Source: Candidatus Defluviibacterium haderslevense
Lineage (GTDB): Bacteria; Bacteroidota; Bacteroidia; Chitinophagales; Saprospiraceae
Direction: 5' to 3'
Assembly (NCBI GenBank): GCA_016712225.1
Contig: JADJRL010000003.1
Coordinates: 951,001 to 1,015,000 of the forward strand
DNA: 64,000 nt
Each line of letters starts with the position of its first letter. Position 1 is the stretch's first letter. Shown here piece after piece: positions 57,244 through 64,000 of this stretch. The translations under genes and the position numbers were made by a program. The notes under the pieces are model-generated. The model was given only the letters and a program-made list of their open reading frames with translations, did no database searches and had not been told where the DNA came from.

Positions 57244-57373
57244 GCCCATAGCAGCTAAAATAATTGGCGGTTCAGTGGTTAAGTGAAGCGTTGTTCATCG
57301 TATCAAGTTCCGCAGTGGCAGACAGTTTTCGTCTTCGAAATCGCCAACTTCTTTTAGCTGCAAACCGTTATGA
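57244..57373 (+). repeat. attC-like site after the nuclease gene
   Basis: Arms GCAGCTAAAATAATTGGCG (57251-57269) and CGCCAACTTCTTTTAGCTGC (57342-57361) pair with one extra base in the right arm, the type of bulged base seen in attC sites. Outer boxes GCCCATAGC (57244) and GTTATGA (57367). The interior shares TTCAGTGGTTAA with 61690. Confidence 0.7.
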
Positions 57374-57392
57374 TCGATTAACTAAATAAAGA

Positions 57393-57794
57393 ATGAAACT
57401 AGTTTTTGCGGCTACTTATATACTCATTGCAATTATTGAACCTTTCAAAGGATTCAAAGGTGAATACTATATTAGAGGCAAAGCATACATAAACAAATTA
57501 GAACTAGTTAGAAATAAATATATAGAAGTAGAATTTGGTAGTTATGTAGAAAAGATAAAAACCAACCTAAATGGTGAATATTTTATTATAATTGTTTATG
57601 AGTTCCCTTGTCCTACCGCAATGCATGAAGATATATTATCCAAAGAGAAAATTGAACTTATTACAAATAGTTACAATCCTAGATATATATTTTTTGAGCA
57701 TAAGGGAAGATGCTATGACATAGAAAATTATTTTTACAAGTATGATAGATCGAATCTAAATCAAAAGACATTTAACTATGATTTACAATTTTAA
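57393..57794 (+). CDS. Cassette-borne small secreted protein, homologue of the 13645 product
   Basis: 133 residues: a hydrophobic N-terminus (MKLVFAATYILIAIIEPF), then GEYYIRGKAYINKLELVRNK, IKTNLNGEYFIIIVYEFPCP and ENYFYKYDRSNLNQKTFNYD. The spacing GxYYxxGxA ... NK ... KTxxGE(F/Y)I ... (W/Y)E(I/F)PC(M/P)(S/T) is the same as in the protein at 13645, so both belong to one unnamed family, probably a small beta-sandwich in the envelope. Cassette boundaries: GTTATGA (57367) and TCATAAA (57801), 6/7 complementary. Confidence 0.6.
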   Translation: MKLVFAATYILIAIIEPFKGFKGEYYIRGKAYINKLELVRNKYIEVEFGSYVEKIKTNLNGEYFIIIVYEFPCPTAMHEDILSKEKIELITNSYNPRYIFFEHKGRCYDIENYFYKYDRSNLNQKTFNYDLQF

Positions 57795-57798
57795 AACC

Positions 57799-57932
57799 GC
57801 TCATAAAATTGTACTTGCGATCATGCCGCCAACAGGCTGTTATTTTCACTCTTGGCTTACAATGATAAAACTATTTCTTACTTTTGGCTACCGGCACATG
57901 GCAAGACTGCGTGTATGCCAAATCCGTTGAAC
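57799..57932 (+). repeat. attC-like site after the 57393 gene
   Basis: Left GCTCATAAA, then ATGCCGCCAACAGGCTG; right TTTGGCTACCGGCACATGGCAA and the boundary GTTGAAC (57926-57932). Promoter-like TACTTTTG at 57879-57886. The adjacent GAAC (57929) is also the target tetranucleotide type of IS91 elements. Confidence 0.6.
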
Positions 57933-58028
57933 AAACCCTAATCATTTCACAAAAACAAAATAGCTAAACATTAAAATTCATTAATGAAAGTATTTTATTT
58001 TTGGAATATTATTTCATTCCAAAAATAG

Positions 58029-58916
58029 ATGTTTATGAATTCAAAAGAGAGTTTCGAGTTAACAAGGAACAAGTTATTGGAAGATTACAGATCTTTCATG
58101 GTTCTTAAAAATTTTAGTCCGCGAACTATTAAAACTTATGTTTCAATTTTAGATTATTTTTTTCGGTATTGTGAATTGCACTTTCCAAATGAGGTGATGA
58201 ATGATGATTTAGTTAGAAAGTATTTATTGCATAGGTTTGACGCTGGATGTTGTTGGCAGACTGTAAACTCAGATTATTCGGCAATCCAAAAGTTTTATAA
58301 AAATGTTGTGTTTCTTGAATGGAGTTTAAAGAAGTTGCCTAGACCAAGAAAGGAAAAACCATTACCAACAATATTTTCTAAGGAAGATATAGTAAAAATT
58401 ATTGAATCAGCAACAACTTTTAAGCAGCAAATTTTATTAACATTCATCTATGTAACAGGTGCAAGATTAAGTGAAGCTGTATTTCTTAAAATTGATGACA
58501 TTGATGGCAGTCGATGCCAGATAAGAATTAACGGAGGCAAGGGTGCAAAGGACAGACTTATTCTTGTTCCAGCACAATTTATACAGACGTTAAGAGAATA
58601 TTATAAAAAAATAAAACCAGAGATCTATTTATTTAATGGAGCTACAAAAGGTGTTCCATATGCTCCAAGGACTTTGCAATATACTTTGCAACAAGCTAAG
58701 AGACTGGCACGAATTACAAAAAAGGGTTCTATACATACCTTGCGAAATTGTTATGCGACTCATCATTTAGAAAGTGGCACGGATTTGGTTTTTCTACAAG
58801 AGCAAATGGGGCATAAAAATTTGCGAACCACCATTCGTTATATAGGCTTGTGTGTAGAGAGGCAACGATACATAAATCATCCGATCGAATCGATGCAAAT
58901 CCAATATCGAAAATAA
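58029..58916 (+). CDS. Tyrosine recombinase of the IS91-type element
   Basis: 295 residues. N-terminal SAM-like domain (FMVLKNFSPRTIKTYVSIL), C-terminal catalytic domain with Arg146 (TGARLSEA), Lys171 (NGGKGAKD), His236-x2-Arg239 (HTLRNCYATH), His262 (MGHKN) and Tyr271 (TIRYIGL): the full R-K-H-R-H-Y set. It lacks the extra about 20-residue insertion between the K strand and the HxxR helix that marks integron integrases, so it is not IntI. The transposase gene overlaps its 3' end by 67 bp. TATTTTTG near 57995 is a promoter-like motif. Confidence 0.85.
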   Translation: MFMNSKESFELTRNKLLEDYRSFMVLKNFSPRTIKTYVSILDYFFRYCELHFPNEVMNDDLVRKYLLHRFDAGCCWQTVNSDYSAIQKFYKNVVFLEWSLKKLPRPRKEKPLPTIFSKEDIVKIIESATTFKQQILLTFIYVTGARLSEAVFLKIDDIDGSRCQIRINGGKGAKDRLILVPAQFIQTLREYYKKIKPEIYLFNGATKGVPYAPRTLQYTLQQAKRLARITKKGSIHTLRNCYATHHLESGTDLVFLQEQMGHKNLRTTIRYIGLCVERQRYINHPIESMQIQYRK

Positions 58917-60157
58917 ATAGTATTGGTGAATTGTTTCGAGATTATGGAGAAGAATATATACTAAAATGCAATCCATACAAAGAACAAATTAAACTTATCC
59001 GATCTATTAGAATATGTAAAACACCAGCTCTCGGTGGACATGTTTATACCTGTCTTAAATGCCAACATAAACATTTCATTTATAAAAGTTGCGGTAATTC
59101 ACGATGCATGATTTGTCAATCGATAAAACGGGAACAATGGAATGATAAACTTCGTAAGAGCTTATTAGAGGTTCCTTATCTACATTGTGTATTTACATTG
59201 CCACACGAACTAAATAATTTATGTCGACAGAATCAAATGGTAATGTATAGTTTGATCATGAAAGCAGCTTGGAAAACTATAAAACAAATAGGGGCCGAAC
59301 AAGAATTTAATCCAGGTATGACAAGTGTGTTGCATACATTCGGATCAGACATGAATTATCATATACATGTACATTCATTAGTTACATTTGGCGGTCTGAC
59401 AAAAGCAGGTGAATGGAAATATCCAAAGGAAAAAAATAAAATTGAAAAGTATAGAAAAATATGTTCAATATATAAAAGAATCTACCTAGATGAACTTAAG
59501 ATATTAATCAATAAAAAACAAATTAAGTATCATACATCCATCGAAGAATTAATAGAAACCGTTGAAAAATTAAGATGGGTAGTTCACAGCACTAGACCAA
59601 CAATGAATAGCGAAGTGATTGAAAAATATTTAGCGAGATATATCAATAGAATAGCAATAAGTCCAAATCGATTACATTATGTTAAAGAAAAATGTGAAGT
59701 AAATGTAATTTATAATGACTATAAAAATCAAAAGTCAGGAGAAGCTGCACCAAAACAAATTAAGTACTTAAAACCATTGGAAGCTATATATCAAATATTA
59801 CAGCATACACTTCCCATGTACTTTCAAAAATCAAGATGTTACGGTCTTCATAATTCAAGTACCAAAATACAAAAACAGATACCATTAAAATTGAAGCGAA
59901 ATGGTATAACAATCAGAACCATATTTGAAATTGTTACACACCTGCTTCAATTAGATTCCCTAAAGTGTGAGCTATGTGGTTCATTAGAATTTGTAAATGA
60001 AGATTTTAAACCAGATTATAATTACATATTAAAGTTTATATCTCCTTGCAGCCTTAAGTCTCCACCACAATCAGCTCCATATCCCCACATTTCATCTCAT
60101 ACTGTACAATCGGTTCATGTCAATGTATTGTCCGGAATCATCCCTTTTATCCCCTAA
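58850..60157 (+). CDS. IS91-family HUH transposase
   Basis: 435 residues. An N-terminal zinc-finger region (CLKCQHKH, SCGNSRCMICQ), then YHIHVHSLVTFGG (His171 and His173, the HUH motif) and EKYLARYINRIAIS with Tyr260 and Tyr264 spaced as in IS91-type Y2 transposases (YLGRY). It drives rolling-circle-like transposition from oriIS. The gene overlaps the recombinase gene by 67 bp in another frame, so translation may be coupled; the true start may be an ATG at 58850 or slightly later. Length and motifs indicate an intact enzyme. Confidence 0.85.
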   Translation: MCREATIHKSSDRIDANPISKINSIGELFRDYGEEYILKCNPYKEQIKLIRSIRICKTPALGGHVYTCLKCQHKHFIYKSCGNSRCMICQSIKREQWNDKLRKSLLEVPYLHCVFTLPHELNNLCRQNQMVMYSLIMKAAWKTIKQIGAEQEFNPGMTSVLHTFGSDMNYHIHVHSLVTFGGLTKAGEWKYPKEKNKIEKYRKICSIYKRIYLDELKILINKKQIKYHTSIEELIETVEKLRWVVHSTRPTMNSEVIEKYLARYINRIAISPNRLHYVKEKCEVNVIYNDYKNQKSGEAAPKQIKYLKPLEAIYQILQHTLPMYFQKSRCYGLHNSSTKIQKQIPLKLKRNGITIRTIFEIVTHLLQLDSLKCELCGSLEFVNEDFKPDYNYILKFISPCSLKSPPQSAPYPHISSHTVQSVHVNVLSGIIPFIP

Positions 60158-60325
60158 TGGCTTAAAAAATAGTTACCAACAGTATTTTTACATTTAAATA
60201 TTGAAAATTTAACTACCTAAGTATTAATTTTAGGCTTTCCAGAGAATATTACTTTAAAAATAACAATCAATTGAAAATAATAAATGAAAGCCTTTCCCTA
60301 TATACCAGTTCCAAGTACCGGCTTC

Positions 60326-60411
60326 GTTCAACTTGAAAAGTTGATGCCTGCGAATCCATTTTCCAAGTGCTTGGTTTTAGTGGTCGGCATCAACTTTCCT
60401 TTGTGTTAGAA
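60326..60411 (+). repeat. attC-like site before the EVE-HNH gene
   Basis: Arms AAAGTTGATGCC (60337-60348) and GGCATCAACTTT (60386-60397) are a perfect 12-bp inverted repeat with a 37-base loop. Outer boxes TTCAAC (60328) and GTTAGAA (60405-60411). Confidence 0.65.
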
Positions 60412-60421
60412 ATAAGTGTAA

Positions 60422-61627
60422 ATGACAAAAATGACACCACATATAAGCAAGGAAATTTTTGTAGAAATTCTACAAGACAAAGACCTATTTCAAGCTAACG
60501 ATCTACTTATTTTTCAAACTTTGTATTCACTTGACAAGCAAGAAGCATCGGCAACTGACCTTGCTAGGGTTATAGGTTGGTCAGACAAAAATGGAGTCAT
60601 TGGCAGAATTGTGGGACTTGGAAAACGTATCCTGAAAAAATACAACATAAAACAAACAGAACGTGAAGACGGAACTAGAAAACTTTGGGACTTCTTTTTT
60701 ACAGGTTATTACAAAGGAACATTTTTCATTTACCAACTCAAACCCGAATTAAAAGAAGCATTGGAAGAATGTGGTTTGACAGAAAATATAAATTCAATTT
60801 CAATTCAAAATTCTTATCTTTTTGTTTGGAATCCTCATAAGTGGAGCCAATGGACAGACCCGAACAATGAGCCATACATTGAGAAAAATATTGAAGAACT
60901 AAAAAATACAGGTAAAGTAACTTTAATGTGGAGTTGCAGAAGCCACAAGAGTATTAGACCAGGCGATAGAGCATTTATAGCAAGAGTTGGTTCTGCACCT
61001 AGAGGAATTTTTGCATCTGGTAAAGTTGTTTCCGAACCTTTTCTTTCACAACATTGGAACGGTGAAGACAAAGATGTTCCAAGAGTGTTAATTGAATTTG
61101 ACACATTGCTTAATCCCGACAAAGAGCCTATTCTTACCTTGGACCATCTAGAAAAAGGGAATTTAGCCAAACAAACTTGGACACCTCAATCATCAGGAAT
61201 TTCAATAAGACCCGAAACTGTTGAGGAGCTTGAAGAAGAATGGTTTGAGTTTTTGAGAACACAAAACATTCGTTACAATCCATTTTTGGAAACAACTAAC
61301 ACTACAATTACATTTATTGAAGGTTCAGCGACTCAAGTTACACAGACAAGATATGAACGGAATATTTATGCAAGAAAAGAATGCTTAAAACATTACGGTT
61401 ATTCTTGTTCAGTTTGCGACTTCAATTTTGAAAAATTTTATGGCAGTTTAGGATACAAATTTATTCATGTTCATCATCTGAATCAGGTAGCCACAATCAA
61501 ACGAGAATATCAAGTAGATCCGATTCAAGACTTACGACCTGTTTGCCCTAACTGCCATTCAATGTTGCATAAACAAAATCCACCCTTGACAATTGACGAA
61601 CTTAAAGACATAATAAAAAATGGGTAA
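60422..61627 (+). CDS. EVE/PUA-like domain fused to HNH endonuclease, cassette-borne
   Basis: 401 residues in three parts. Residues 1-120 resemble a winged helix (ASATDLARVIGWSDKNGVIG). Residues about 132-275 look like an EVE/YTH-type PUA domain that binds modified bases: LFVWNPHKWSQW, SIRPGDRAFIARVGSAPRGI, ASGKVVSEPF. Residues 320-385 are an HNH nuclease: C329xxC332, FIHVHHLNQV (His351, His352), DLRPVCPNCHSMLHK (Asp370, Cys375, Cys378, His379, His383). Known EVE-HNH proteins are thought to cut DNA with modified cytosines, so this could restrict modified phage DNA. Cassette boundaries GTTAGAA (60405) and TTCTAAT (61655), 6/7 complementary. Confidence 0.75.
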   Translation: MTKMTPHISKEIFVEILQDKDLFQANDLLIFQTLYSLDKQEASATDLARVIGWSDKNGVIGRIVGLGKRILKKYNIKQTEREDGTRKLWDFFFTGYYKGTFFIYQLKPELKEALEECGLTENINSISIQNSYLFVWNPHKWSQWTDPNNEPYIEKNIEELKNTGKVTLMWSCRSHKSIRPGDRAFIARVGSAPRGIFASGKVVSEPFLSQHWNGEDKDVPRVLIEFDTLLNPDKEPILTLDHLEKGNLAKQTWTPQSSGISIRPETVEELEEEWFEFLRTQNIRYNPFLETTNTTITFIEGSATQVTQTRYERNIYARKECLKHYGYSCSVCDFNFEKFYGSLGYKFIHVHHLNQVATIKREYQVDPIQDLRPVCPNCHSMLHKQNPPLTIDELKDIIKNG

Positions 61628-61654
61628 CAATGGAAACTAATTAAAAACACCTAA

Positions 61655-61797
61655 TTCTAATTGCACCTGCAATAAATTGGTGGTTCAGTGGTTAAATGAA
61701 GCGATTTACTTCGCATCAAGTTAAATTTCTGTCATTTTTATTAACTTTGATGCATAGGTATGCATTATGCTTCGTTTACTTAACTTTAGGGTTATAT
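61655..61797 (+). repeat. attC-like site after the EVE-HNH gene
   Basis: Left TTCTAATTGCACC; right ending GTTATATTG (61791-61799). The left arm shares TTCAGTGGTTAAATGAAGCG with the 57244 site. The right arm shares AAATTTCTGTCATTTTTATT with the 54948 site, so it is a mosaic of two subfamilies. Promoter-like TAACTTTG at 61742. Confidence 0.6.
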
Positions 61798-61866
61798 TGT
61801 TTGAGTGTAAGTGTCTAACTATTTAGGCAAACTATTTATTTCTTATGACAAATAGATTAATTTATT

Positions 61867-62922
61867 ATGGATAAAATGTTAATTAAAGTTGCAACGGAAT
61901 TTAATATAGGGTTAACAGCTATAGTGGAGTATCTTATAAGTAAGGGATTTGAAATTGAGAATCGGCCGACCTCTAAAATCACTGATGAAATGTACTTTGA
62001 ACTTCTAAGAGAATTTAACAGTTCTAGTAGACCAAAAAATCAGTCGATCCAAACAACATTAATTCCTTTAAAAAATACTATTATTGAAGATAAAACTATT
62101 ATTGAAAAAAATAACTCAATAAAATTTGAAAAAATCAACTCGTCAGAAGTTGAAGAAATTGAGCCAACTGAAATTGAAGAAATTATTCCAATTGAAATTG
62201 AAGATAAGTTCGATTTAGAAAATCCTTATGAAGCATTTGTAATAGACATTATTCACAATGGAATTGATTTTGAAAACAGGATTCCAGAAAATAGATTAAT
62301 TGGTGGTGAATTTATTGAAACAAAATTTACTGATTTTGAGGCTTTTTCGATTTGTCTTGGAACTGAAGAGGCAATTTTGCGAAAAATTTCTAGAGAATAC
62401 TTTAAAGGTATTATTTCAGACAAAAATTTAATTCTTGCTCATAATTCAAGTATGAGGGCTTTGCAAAAATATAAAGAAGAATATATATCATTGATATTTT
62501 CTTTGCCACCCTTGCCTTTTCGAGCTTTTGATGCCAAACAATTATTTTCTGAAATGGATAGGAGAAATGAAGTTACTAAGCGACCCGTATTTAGGATATT
62601 AATTAGGGGAAAAAAGTACATTTTGAAATTTCATGAAGATTATTCTAAGAATTTTATATCAAACGAAATAATAACTGTTCTTGATAAGAAAACAAAGCAA
62701 GCAGTGTTTAATATTTCGAGAACTGGACATATAATTCCTAAGGAAAATATTAATGAAATCATTCCAACTTTATCATTTTTTATAAGAAATGTTGCTGATT
62801 TTAAATCATACATCCTAAATTATGGTTTAGAATCGGGAGAATGCAGTGTATGTGGAAGAACTTTAACAGATCCATTTTCAATAAGAAAGGGAATAGGTCC
62901 AGTTTGTGGTGGTTATAGGTGA
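61867..62922 (+). CDS. Protein with IF2-N-like start and C-terminal zinc motif
   Basis: 351 residues. Residues 5-50 (LIKVATEFNIGLTAIVEYLI, SKGFEIENRP) resemble the small N-terminal helical module of Bacteroidota initiation factor 2. An acidic Glu-rich linker follows (EVEEIEPTEIEEI), then an unassigned alpha/beta region, and the C-terminus GECSVCGRTLTDPFSIRKGI plus GPVCGG, a Cys4 zinc-binding motif of DUF6011 type. DUF6011 occurs in phage- and defence-related proteins. Function unknown; nucleic-acid binding is plausible. It follows the last clear attC-like site. Confidence 0.6.
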   Translation: MDKMLIKVATEFNIGLTAIVEYLISKGFEIENRPTSKITDEMYFELLREFNSSSRPKNQSIQTTLIPLKNTIIEDKTIIEKNNSIKFEKINSSEVEEIEPTEIEEIIPIEIEDKFDLENPYEAFVIDIIHNGIDFENRIPENRLIGGEFIETKFTDFEAFSICLGTEEAILRKISREYFKGIISDKNLILAHNSSMRALQKYKEEYISLIFSLPPLPFRAFDAKQLFSEMDRRNEVTKRPVFRILIRGKKYILKFHEDYSKNFISNEIITVLDKKTKQAVFNISRTGHIIPKENINEIIPTLSFFIRNVADFKSYILNYGLESGECSVCGRTLTDPFSIRKGIGPVCGGYR

Positions 62923-63123
62923 GTAATTACATTAAATTTCATTCATCTTGCCATCCTATAATAAGTTAAGAATTCTTCGTCAAATAGCATGAGGAAATTG
63001 TTGTATGTGGAGGTCACTTGTCTAATTATATGAAAACTTTGTATACTTTGTAACACGGATCACTTTATTAGGTTTATCAAAGCAAAAACTTTCTTTAATC
63101 AACAATTACCAAAATATAACCAA

Positions 63124-63699
63124 ATGACAGAAAAAGAATGGGTAAAGTCAATCATCCCCCAGATTGATAAACTGCTTAAAAAATCTGATTCTAGTATACA
63201 TGTAGTTGATGGGCATCGACTTTCCTATGCCAATGAAATACTTACTTATGGATTGGATAATCAGCCTTCAAATCAAAAATCCATTGGATATGAAACGGAT
63301 ATCTTAATTTATGAACAACTAGATGAGGCGACATGGAAGCCAAGAGTAGTTATAGAAACAAAACTTGGAGGTGTGTCTACTCATGATGCCATAACTTATA
63401 GTCAAAAAGCGCAGACACATAAATATGTCCATCCATACTTACGTTACGGGATATTAATTGGGGATAGGGAGCATTATCCATTACCCGGCAGATTGTTTCG
63501 TCATGGACAACATTTTGATTTTATGTTGTCTTGGAAAACAGTAACAGCGGCTAAAAATGAAATGAAACGATTAGTTGAGATCATTATTGATGAAATTCAA
63601 GCTAGTAAGACACTTGATGAAATTTTATTTAATTCGCGATCTATACATAGGGATAAGTTTACTTGCCTACACAGACCATTAAAACTATTCGAAGAGTGA
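63124..63699 (+). CDS. PD-(D/E)XK nuclease-like protein
   Basis: 191 residues. SIGYETDILIYEQL (Asp59) and PRVVIETKLGG (Glu78-x-Lys80), followed by DAITYSQKAQTHKYVHPYLR, form the core of the PD-(D/E)XK nuclease superfamily (D ... ExK plus a helix with Gln). No other domain is attached. It may be a stand-alone restriction-type nuclease or part of a defence pair whose partner is outside the window. CAAAATATAACC lies just before the start; it resembles the reverse complement of GTTATATTG at 61791, but this is AT-rich and may be chance. Confidence 0.65.
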   Translation: MTEKEWVKSIIPQIDKLLKKSDSSIHVVDGHRLSYANEILTYGLDNQPSNQKSIGYETDILIYEQLDEATWKPRVVIETKLGGVSTHDAITYSQKAQTHKYVHPYLRYGILIGDREHYPLPGRLFRHGQHFDFMLSWKTVTAAKNEMKRLVEIIIDEIQASKTLDEILFNSRSIHRDKFTCLHRPLKLFEE

Positions 63700-64000
63700 T
63701 AATAGCTGTTTAAGTTTGGTATGATTTTGATGGATAAAGTTAGGTTATTATGGAAGAAAGTTTTTTACTTTGCAAAATTTTGGTCCACGAGATATTCGAG
63801 GGCTAAGTCACCATTTAGGAACATAGGCATGGCTTATAGATACGCATATATTAGGTGCCTGGCCCGCCACCTTTTTTGCCACAACCGCCACCAGCCTTTA
63901 AATTATCCAGTTTATGGGTTGGCAATAACCTCAATCCATATAATTCAATTGTGTCAATATTCAAATAAACAAACTTTAAAGATTCTGATTAGTTTCGCCA
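63700..64000. other. Window end with a Gly-rich minus-strand open frame
   Basis: No plus-strand gene. On the minus strand a frame without ATG (63851-63987) ends NLKAGGGCGKKGGGPGT and a stop. It could be a GG-leader-type peptide or the end of a broken gene. It is recorded for completeness. Confidence 0.25.

Larger units (their letters stand above)
57933..60325 (+). mobile_element. IS91-family element with tyrosine recombinase
   Basis: Two overlapping genes: a tyrosine recombinase and an HUH (Y2) transposase. Some IS91-family elements carry exactly this gene pair. Ends are inferred: left after GTTGAAC (57926) of the attC-like site, right before GTTC (60326), which is the form of target expected next to oriIS. 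No terminal inverted repeats or target duplication are expected for this family. The element lies between two attC-like sites, so it inserted into or next to a cassette junction. Confidence 0.6.

Noticed and set aside
58029..58916. Tyrosine recombinase as the integron integrase of the array
   Set aside because: It lacks the extra segment between the Lys strand and the HxxR helix typical of IntI, is overlapped by an IS91 transposase gene, and fits the known recombinase-plus-transposase type of IS91 elements.
60835..61170. Minus-strand 111-codon frame
   Set aside because: Antisense to the EVE-like region of the EVE-HNH gene; no features of its own.
63108..63121. AAATATAACC before 63124 as the left box of a cassette begun at 61791
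   Set aside because: It resembles the expected mirror, but it lies about 190 bp after the 61867 gene and directly before another start, with no palindrome; probably chance in AT-rich DNA.
1..64000. CRISPR array, tRNA or rRNA genes
   Set aside because: No regularly spaced identical repeats and no recognisable tRNA cloverleaf or rRNA motif were seen by eye; short or divergent RNAs could be missed.

Overview
The window is AT-rich DNA from a Bacteroidota genome, most likely a Saprospiria/Chitinophagia-type relative. The evidence is type IX secretion (T9SS) sorting domains at the ends of four very large or large proteins (4348-8796, 31049-32479, 37487-41299, 41527-47430), lipoproteins with short Bacteroidota-style lipoboxes, A-rich start regions mostly without Shine-Dalgarno sequences, and many promoter-like motifs of the Bacteroidota form TAnnTTTG. 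No rRNA, tRNA or CRISPR array was seen.

Layout. 1-9.4 kb: the end of an HTH regulator gene, then a cluster of paralogous small lipoproteins (DUF6252-like; four reading frames and at least two decayed remnants) around a 1482-residue secreted lipase-like protein. 9.5-14.2 kb: a divergent gene pair (membrane protein plus small secreted protein) present twice at an exact offset of 2805 bp; one copy of the small gene is broken by a stop. 14.2-24 kb: mostly plus-strand accessory genes (ParDE-type and HicAB toxin-antitoxin genes, CPBP protein, cupin and pirin, beta-propeller lipoprotein, zinc-ribbon/regulatory-domain proteins), many preceded by a dispersed repeat of about 100 bp that carries a promoter-like core. 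24.7-32.5 kb: GH106-like and GH28 glycosidases (pectin/rhamnogalacturonan type), a pentapeptide-repeat protein and a T9SS protein. 33.7-61.8 kb: an array of single-gene units, all on the plus strand, separated by two-armed imperfect palindromes of about 70-140 bp, interrupted by two giant adhesin-like T9SS genes, a helicase/HTH island and an IS91-family element with its own tyrosine recombinase. The window ends with a zinc-motif protein and a PD-(D/E)XK nuclease-like gene.

The main result is that the spacers from 33.7 to 61.8 kb behave like integron attC sites. A unit begins with GTTAnnn at the right end of the preceding palindrome, and its own palindrome begins with the reverse complement of exactly that sequence. 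Examples: GTTATGCCTC at 55079 with GAGGCATAAC at 55868 (10/10), GTTATAGCCAATGG at 35884 with CCACTGGCTATAAC at 37296 (13/14), and GTTATCTCA at 15535 with TGAGATAAC at 16076 (9/9). This is the signature of gene cassettes. No integron integrase is visible, so the region reads as a large cassette cluster lacking its integrase (CALIN-like) or the distal part of a sedentary chromosomal integron in a Bacteroidota. The cassettes carry defence-like genes: two CHAT-type proteases, a HEPN-like RNxxxH protein, a PDDEXK_4 nuclease, an EVE-HNH endonuclease and toxin-antitoxin genes. Many spacers also contain TAnnTTTG promoter motifs, so cassettes may bring their own promoters. These readings come from inspection by eye and need covariance-model and homology searches.
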